64,000 nucleotides of DNA from Manihot esculenta (Eukaryota > Streptophyta > Magnoliopsida > Malpighiales > Euphorbiaceae): positions 32,132,136-32,196,135 of the forward strand of contig NC_035177.2 in the NCBI RefSeq assembly GCF_001659605.2. Reading direction: 5' to 3'. The position numbers were made by a program, and so were the translations under genes. Of this stretch, positions 58,701-64,000 are shown piece after piece (the first letter of the stretch is position 1; each line of letters opens with the position of its first letter). The notes below the pieces were generated by a model. That model worked only from the letters and a program-made list of their open reading frames with translations, did not search any database and was not told the origin of the DNA.

Positions 58701-61700
58701 GGTTGGTTTTAATGATTTTCCTCAAATCTTTCAAGTTTTAACAAATGGTTGCTTGGTTTTTGAAGTTTTAGAAGTTAAGATCAAGTTTTTGGAGCTTGGA
58801 GACCCAAGGAGCTAGATCTCTCCCACCTCCTAGTTGGATCGCCTCTCCTCTCGATCTTCAAGAGGTAAGAGTAGATCCTCACCTCTTTTCATGTTTTGAT
58901 CAAGTTTTATGAAAGTTTATAGGGTAGAAATGCATGTTTAAGTTAGTTGTTTGTTGTTAGGGTAAATGTTGAGTTTATGAGTAATGTATGTTGTTTGAGT
59001 TGCTTTTTATGTTTGTGTTGGGGTTTAGGATAGTTTGAGGCCCCTATATGCTTATTTGCTTGTGTATGCATGTTGTAGAATAGCTAAATGCATGTTGGAT
59101 TGGTTTGGGAGGCAAATGTGCATTGAATGGCTGAGTTCTGCCACTTTGGAAGAACTCAGGTTCGGCAGCCGAAGGGACTTTCGGCCGCCGAACCTGCCTA
59201 TGGAGGCAAGCTTTCGACTGCCGAACCCCGCCCCCGAAAGTGGACTTTCGGCTCTGGAGGGGAGATTCGGCCGCCGAAGGTGCCGCCGAACATGCATGAG
59301 TTTCAGCTCTGGAACCACTTTCGGCCGCCGAAGGTGCCGTCGAAAGTGGCTGAGTTTCGGCTCTGGAGAGACTTTCGGTCGCCGAACCTGCCGCCGAAAG
59401 TGCCCTGTTCAGCCTTCCTTTGCATGTTTTCAATGATTGTTTTAAGGTGTTTTAGGGGGTTTTTGGGGAGTATGTTAGAGTCATGTTCATCAATGTTTGG
59501 TCCCTCATTTGAGTCCACCTGTGTAGGTTCGGACCCGAGGAACCGAGGACCCCAGCAGTGAGATAGCTGCTTCAGTGTCTTGTCAGAGCTAGCATGAGGT
59601 GAGTAGAATGACTCTTTATGTTTCAAAGCAAATAATGAAAGTTTTAGCATGAATCACGCATCATGAATGCCATGAGATATATTAGGTTGTTTGCATTAGA
59701 ATTCACGAATATGTTGCATTGCACATTATGTTGTTGATGTGGATGAACATTGAGTGATCCATTAGCCCTCATATGGTATGATATGATATGATGATGATAC
59801 GGTATGGAAGTCCAGGAAGACCCATTCTACGTCCCTGGCACATTGGAATGTTATGATATGTTATGTAAGAGAAAGACCAAGACCCATTCTACGTTCTGGC
59901 ACTAATGGAAATGAAGAGGGCTATTGGTGACAAGTTCATCATTAAGGTGATTTGTTTGTGATGTGATGCATTTCATGAAAGTATGAACTTTAAATATAAT
60001 ATTTTATTATTCTGCTCACTGGGCTCTAGTAGCTCACCCCATTCCCTTAATCCCCCAGATTTGCAGGTACGGGATAGATCAGGAAGTCATCAAGAGTAAA
60101 GTTATGTTTTATGTAATAGCTAGATGTGGATATGAAAAAGACATTGTAATGTAAAGTATAGTAATGTATTGTAATGTAATTATGTATATTGAGGTTTACA
60201 GTTGTGCTTGACCCTAGTATGTAAAGTTAATCCCCCTTTCACATGATCTTTTTAATGAAAAGTTTTAATGATGTTTATGTAAACCAAGCTTAATGTATGA
60301 GATGTTACCCCATTGGAACATTTGATGAAGGCTCCAGTGTGGGGTTTTATGTTTATGAGTTGTGCATGCACAGGTTGAGCTTGGTAAATGAAAGAATAAG
60401 TTTAAAGTTTTATGTATATGTTTGATAATGTATGGGATTTAACAGGTATACAGGATGTATGTTAGGCTTGCTACGGGTCCCTGCGGCCTTATGCCGATCT
60501 GGATCCTAGTGCCGGTAGCGGTCCGGTTTCCGGGTCATTATAACACCATTCAAATGTAACCATAAAATTGCATGGAAGTTCCCACTCCAGGAGATAGAAA
60601 AAGGTAAATATTCTCTTCCATCCTTACATTTTGGTTTTCAAAGATCTACATAGAGCCCAAAAGCCACATCCTTAAGCTAATTTAACATCCAAAAGTCTCC
60701 ATATTTATTAAAGGCACAAAGAAATGAGGGCCTAGGTGCAAGTGCATGTTTGAGTGACATGAAATGCATTGAAAATAAAACAAGACATGATCCTAAATAA
60801 GATTAAAATGCAAGCACCATTAATAACTATCATAATTATAACAAAAACAATTTTAAGTCCAGCACTAAGCCATTGATATCCAAACAAATATAAATAAAGA
60901 TCTTTAGAAGTGTAAGCCTAAATCCTACATTCTACTAAATTACTTGTTACTAAATTGCAATAAAACCTAAATCAACTAAAAGGCTACTACCAACTCGTCA
61001 ATTTCTCCACGTCCGCCCCATTATCGTCATCTTCAAAACTTGCAAAGTTGCCTTCGTCCTCATCCTCAGTACTCTCATCTCTTCTTCCTCATCAAGACCA
61101 CTCAAACTCTTTTTCATCCTCATCTAAGTACTAGAAGAGTATTGGCCCTCAAATTAAAAAGGTGACACTTTTGCCATTCCCTTAGGCCTAATACTTGGAG
61201 TGGATGTAGGTGGAACACTTTTATCTTTTGTTGCTCTAGTACTATAGACATTCTCTTCAAATCAAGTAGCCTTAACAACCACATCCCAAGTTAAATTATC
61301 TTGCTCAAACAAAATTTCAACCTCATCATCCAAGAGGAAATTGATTTGGTCATTTCAGTCTTCATTATTCTATTCAGAGAAGAAAATAAAAACTCTTAGC
61401 TTTCAACGTTCCATCTGATCTTCAAGTCTGCTGTTTCTATTAATTCTTAGTGTGATTTGGTGTAAACGAGCCAATTTACAAAGCAGATGGAATAATGGAG
61501 ATTAGATCTTCATAGTATTAAAAGAGAACATGCAAATCAAGCATAAATGAATAGAAGGCGAGGTCTTGCACCACCTAAGGTATGTGCCTGAAGCCAAAGG
61601 CATGCCGCTTGAGTGACAGAGCCCACCTCTGGGTGCTGGAGGTGCTAGGCTTTGAGCTTGGAGCCTAAGGCATGCCTTTCGACTATGATTCATTCTCCAC

Positions 61701-62577
61701 ATTATTTTGTGCTTTCATTTTCTATCAATTATTCTCTAAAGAACTTGCTAGTTTACCTATCAATCACTAATATGTCCTCCTTAAAGGTCATTGACATGCA
61801 ATGCAAACAATATCCAACAAAGAAAGGAAAAGAAAGCCACAAATAAGCAATGATGAACAGGTAAAATCAAATCCACTTACTTAGGGCCATGGATCAAAAT
61901 AGCAAGATCCTTCGTCATTTTTCCTGCTTCTACAGTCTCAATGCATGAAGCCTCCAACTTGTGCACAAAATCAAGCAATTTCTCATTCTTATCCAATTTA
62001 GCCCTAGTGGAAGGAAATAAACAAATAATTTTCTTAAGAAAACTGTTGATTGGTTAATGAAAAACATAGTTTAAAAATGATTACGTGAATGTAAAACCCA
62101 TATGGAGTAATGGAGATACAAAGTAAATCAGTGTTCTAATAATCAAGATTCAATTTTATAGAATCAAATGTTTTTGGCCAGCCAATGCCAAAGGCTACAT
62201 AAAGGAACAAAGAAACTAAAATTGTGAAGAGTGTATTGGCAATATGAATGACAACAAATAAGAAGCTAAAAAGAAAAAAAAGAAATTTTATTATTCAATT
62301 AGAAGCAGTTAAAATACCTATGTTCTAGCCCTCGTGTCCATGCAAATATTGAAGCAATACTATTTGTGCTAGTTTCTTGTCCTTTCTGATGTAACCGGAA
62401 ATGCCGGGTAACAGTCCCATGAGCCGCCTCAGCCTCAAGCGTCTTTCCATCAGATGATAACTGCACATTTTGCAGTTATTAAAACATGATGTCATCACAA
62501 AACAAAATATAAAACCAACAGCAGTCTCGAATAAATACAAACCAGCACAGAGGTCATAAGGCCCAATGAACCAAATC
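55748..62577 (-). CDS. ICDH: NADP-dependent isocitrate dehydrogenase, last four exons
   Basis: Oxidative decarboxylation of isocitrate to 2-oxoglutarate with NADPH production. Visible exons on the minus strand are 62543-62577, 62318-62460, 61881-62003 and 55748-55841 (stop TAA at 55748-55750), all with GT/AG borders and compatible phases. They encode about 130 C-terminal residues: [25 protein letters not shown] (the NADP-binding HGTVTRH loop), [34 protein letters not shown] and [15 protein letters not shown]. The C-terminus KLREPAVV has no SRL/SKL peroxisomal signal, so a cytosolic or organellar isoform is indicated. Upstream exons lie beyond 64000. The last intron is 6039 bp and holds a solo LTR. 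No coding damage is seen. Confidence 0.92.
55842..58312 (-). other. ICDH: Last intron of the dehydrogenase gene, part 3' of the solo LTR
   Basis: Moderately AT-rich intron sequence. A plus-strand open frame at 56618-56914 (98 residues, [18 protein letters not shown]) has no motif I recognise. Short A/T runs occur; no transposon ends are seen. Confidence 0.6.
58318..60542 (+). mobile_element. Gypsy solo LTR in the dehydrogenase intron, target duplication ACACC
   Basis: A complete 2225-bp LTR of the window's gypsy family, from TGTAATACCCGG to GGGTCATTATA; the normal terminal TTACA has become TTATA. It is flanked by ACACC at 58313-58317 and 60543-60547. It is oriented opposite to the host gene, so its TATA box (about 58624-58630) would fire antisense. 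It includes palindrome clusters (58495-58610, 59160-59400), the donor CAAGAG-GTAAGA near 58860 and hairpin modules at about 59810-59910. Confidence 0.95.
60548..61880 (-). other. Last intron of the dehydrogenase gene, part 5' of the solo LTR, with a coding relic
   Basis: On the minus strand 60980-61380 reads as decayed coding sequence. It has a recognisable middle ([17 protein letters not shown], then [12 protein letters not shown]) and a long Asp/Glu-rich end, interrupted by stops and shifts. It may be the C-terminus of an old transposase-like protein, but the family is not identified. A balanced-composition stretch at 61550-61680 shows repeated GGCATGCC/GCCTAAGGC motifs. Confidence 0.3.
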
Positions 62578-63682
62578 CTGCATATGAAAAACCAGGTTTA
62601 GGCAGGCTTCTGAAAAATACTGATTTATTTTACTCGGGTATACCATTACAGTGTGAGTTAATGTTTAATGTCATTCATATTGACAAACAAACAGTACAGA
62701 TACTATACATTCATTTTGGCACTTAAAATGCCCCTTAATGTAGGTTTAAAGCTAAGCCTCAAAAATTGATTTACAAGAATGTGTCACCTAAGCTAATGAG
62801 GATGCTTAAGCACTAGACACATAGTATAACATTTTTCATCCTTTTTTTTTATAAAAAATTAACTTATCATGTAAGTTTCAACTTTTTATCTGAATGCTCT
62901 AAAATTTCAACTATATCCGAAATTGTTTTTAATAAATTCCTTAAAAATTTTAAAATTTATATATATAAAAATAATAATGTAAACTAGTTTCTTCATCAAT
63001 TTACTCAAATTTTAAAATTAACTGATTTATTTTCATATAAATTATCAAACATAAAATTTTATTTCATTATTATTAAAATTTAAAAATTAACACTTAAAAA
63101 TCATAATCAATTATACATTTTCAAACTTCAACTGCTATAACCTTATCCTATACGAAAAAAGTCATCTAAAATCTTTTATTATATTAGTCAAAATATTATA
63201 AAATTCTCAAGTTAACAATTTGATTCATGATAAAACTCCATTAATCATATTATATATATTTTTTAAATAATTCAGTTTTAAATAAAATTTCGATTGTATT
63301 AGAAAAAAAGTGAATTATTTTAACATCTCTTAAGTTCTACACTATTTTTTTAAATTTTATAAAAAAAAAAAAAATTGTTTAGATATGTAAATAATTATTT
63401 ACTGAAAATTTATTTTAAAATTTAAGTATTTATTTTCAAAAGTATTTCCTATATATAAAAGTAAGAATTTCAATAATGATATTTTAAGGATTACCACATG
63501 GCATTTTTTACAGTTTTAATTTCTTTTTTTTATTGGTAAACAAGAACTTATTAAAAAAATATAAAATCACTTATTAATCAATTTTCAATTTTTAAAAAAT
63601 TTATTAATTATCATAAAAAATTAAAAATTAATGCTTAAAATAAATTATAATTTAATAAGAATTTTATTATTAATAAAACTTT
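62578..63682 (-). other. ICDH: Upstream intron sequence of the dehydrogenase gene
   Basis: AT-rich, with no exon of the dehydrogenase found by motif search by eye. The preceding exon should encode the segment just before [11 protein letters not shown] and lies outside the window. Confidence 0.5.
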
Positions 63683-63964
63683 ACTCCCTCTGTCCCATCA
63701 TTTTTGTTCACTTTACTTTTTCTTAATATTTTTATTCACTTTACTTTTTCATACATATTAAGAAAGACATTTTTTTTTATTAACTTTCCATACTTATATT
63801 AAAGACATTAAATTTTATTAAATACTAAGAAATATTCTTAATACTCATTTAGAAAAATAACATTTAATGAGAGGCTGTATTAAAAATAAGATAAAAAAGA
63901 AAGATAATAATTTTAGAACAACAAAAAAAAGAAATATGAACAAAAATTATGGAACGGAGGGAAT
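63683..63964. mobile_element. Stowaway-like MITE in the dehydrogenase gene region
   Basis: Terminal inverted repeats TACTCCCTCTGTCCCATCAT and the complement of ATTATGGAACGGAGGGAATA enclose about 280 bp of AT-rich sequence. The CTCCCTCYGTYCCA end and a TA target site are typical of Tc1/mariner-derived Stowaway MITEs of plants. Confidence 0.85.
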
Positions 63965-64000
63965 AATATATTATTCAAAAAATTTTTAAAAAATATTTAT

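Noticed and set aside
62325..62540. A 71-residue minus-strand frame
   Set aside because: Shadow frame over the dehydrogenase exon at 62318-62460; the spliced frame gives the conserved HGTVTRH motif.

Overview
This window looks like a stretch of a plant nuclear genome. It contains intron-bearing germin-like and NADP-isocitrate dehydrogenase genes, chromovirus-type Ty3/gypsy and Ty1/copia retrotransposons primed by initiator tRNA-Met, a TRIM, a Stowaway-like MITE and long AT-rich spacers. The gene set and retroelements fit a eudicot; a member of the Euphorbiaceae is possible, but that is a guess that needs a database search.

Region 1 (1-26174) is a nest of one long-LTR Ty3/gypsy family. The LTRs are about 2.2 kb, run TGTAA...TTACA, and the polyprotein ends in a chromodomain-like tail, which suggests the Tekay/Del clade. 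Element 1 (+, 1-6497, 5' part outside the window) sits in the 3' LTR of element 3 (-). Element 3 sits in an LTR of element 5 (-). Element 3 is further split by a complete element 2 (+, 8962-18693, target duplication CAAGG) and by a solo LTR, element 4 (-, 18707-20943, target duplication ACCTC). Elements 2 and 4 landed only 8 bp apart. All gag-pol frames are broken by nonsense codons or deletions.

Region 2 (26175-35315) holds a decayed coiled-coil coding sequence, a degenerate tandem array with a MITE-like insert, an inverted second copy of that insert, germin-like gene GLP-1, another MITE-like repeat, a TTC/GGA microsatellite and a 72-bp-class minisatellite.

Region 3 (35316-42623) is a Ty1/copia element with 215-222 bp LTRs and target duplication CTTCT. 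Its integrase is interrupted by a gypsy solo LTR (37757-40201, target duplication TCCAT).

Region 4 (42624-55600) contains GLP-2 and GLP-3, products of a roughly 1.8 kb duplication whose proteins differ at 3 of 231 residues, and a complete 525-bp TRIM between them.

Region 5 (55619-64000, minus strand) is the 3' end of an NADP-dependent isocitrate dehydrogenase gene. Four exons are visible, and the last intron is 6 kb long and holds another gypsy solo LTR (58318-60542, target duplication ACACC).

The functional host content is therefore three secreted germin-like cupins and one metabolic enzyme. Everything else recognisable is retroelement, MITE or simple repeat. The most notable unexplained signals are conserved sub-structures inside the gypsy LTRs: interrupted palindromes TTCGGC-S-GCCGAA, CCAGG...CCTGG hairpin modules that vary in number, and an invariant splice-donor sequence.
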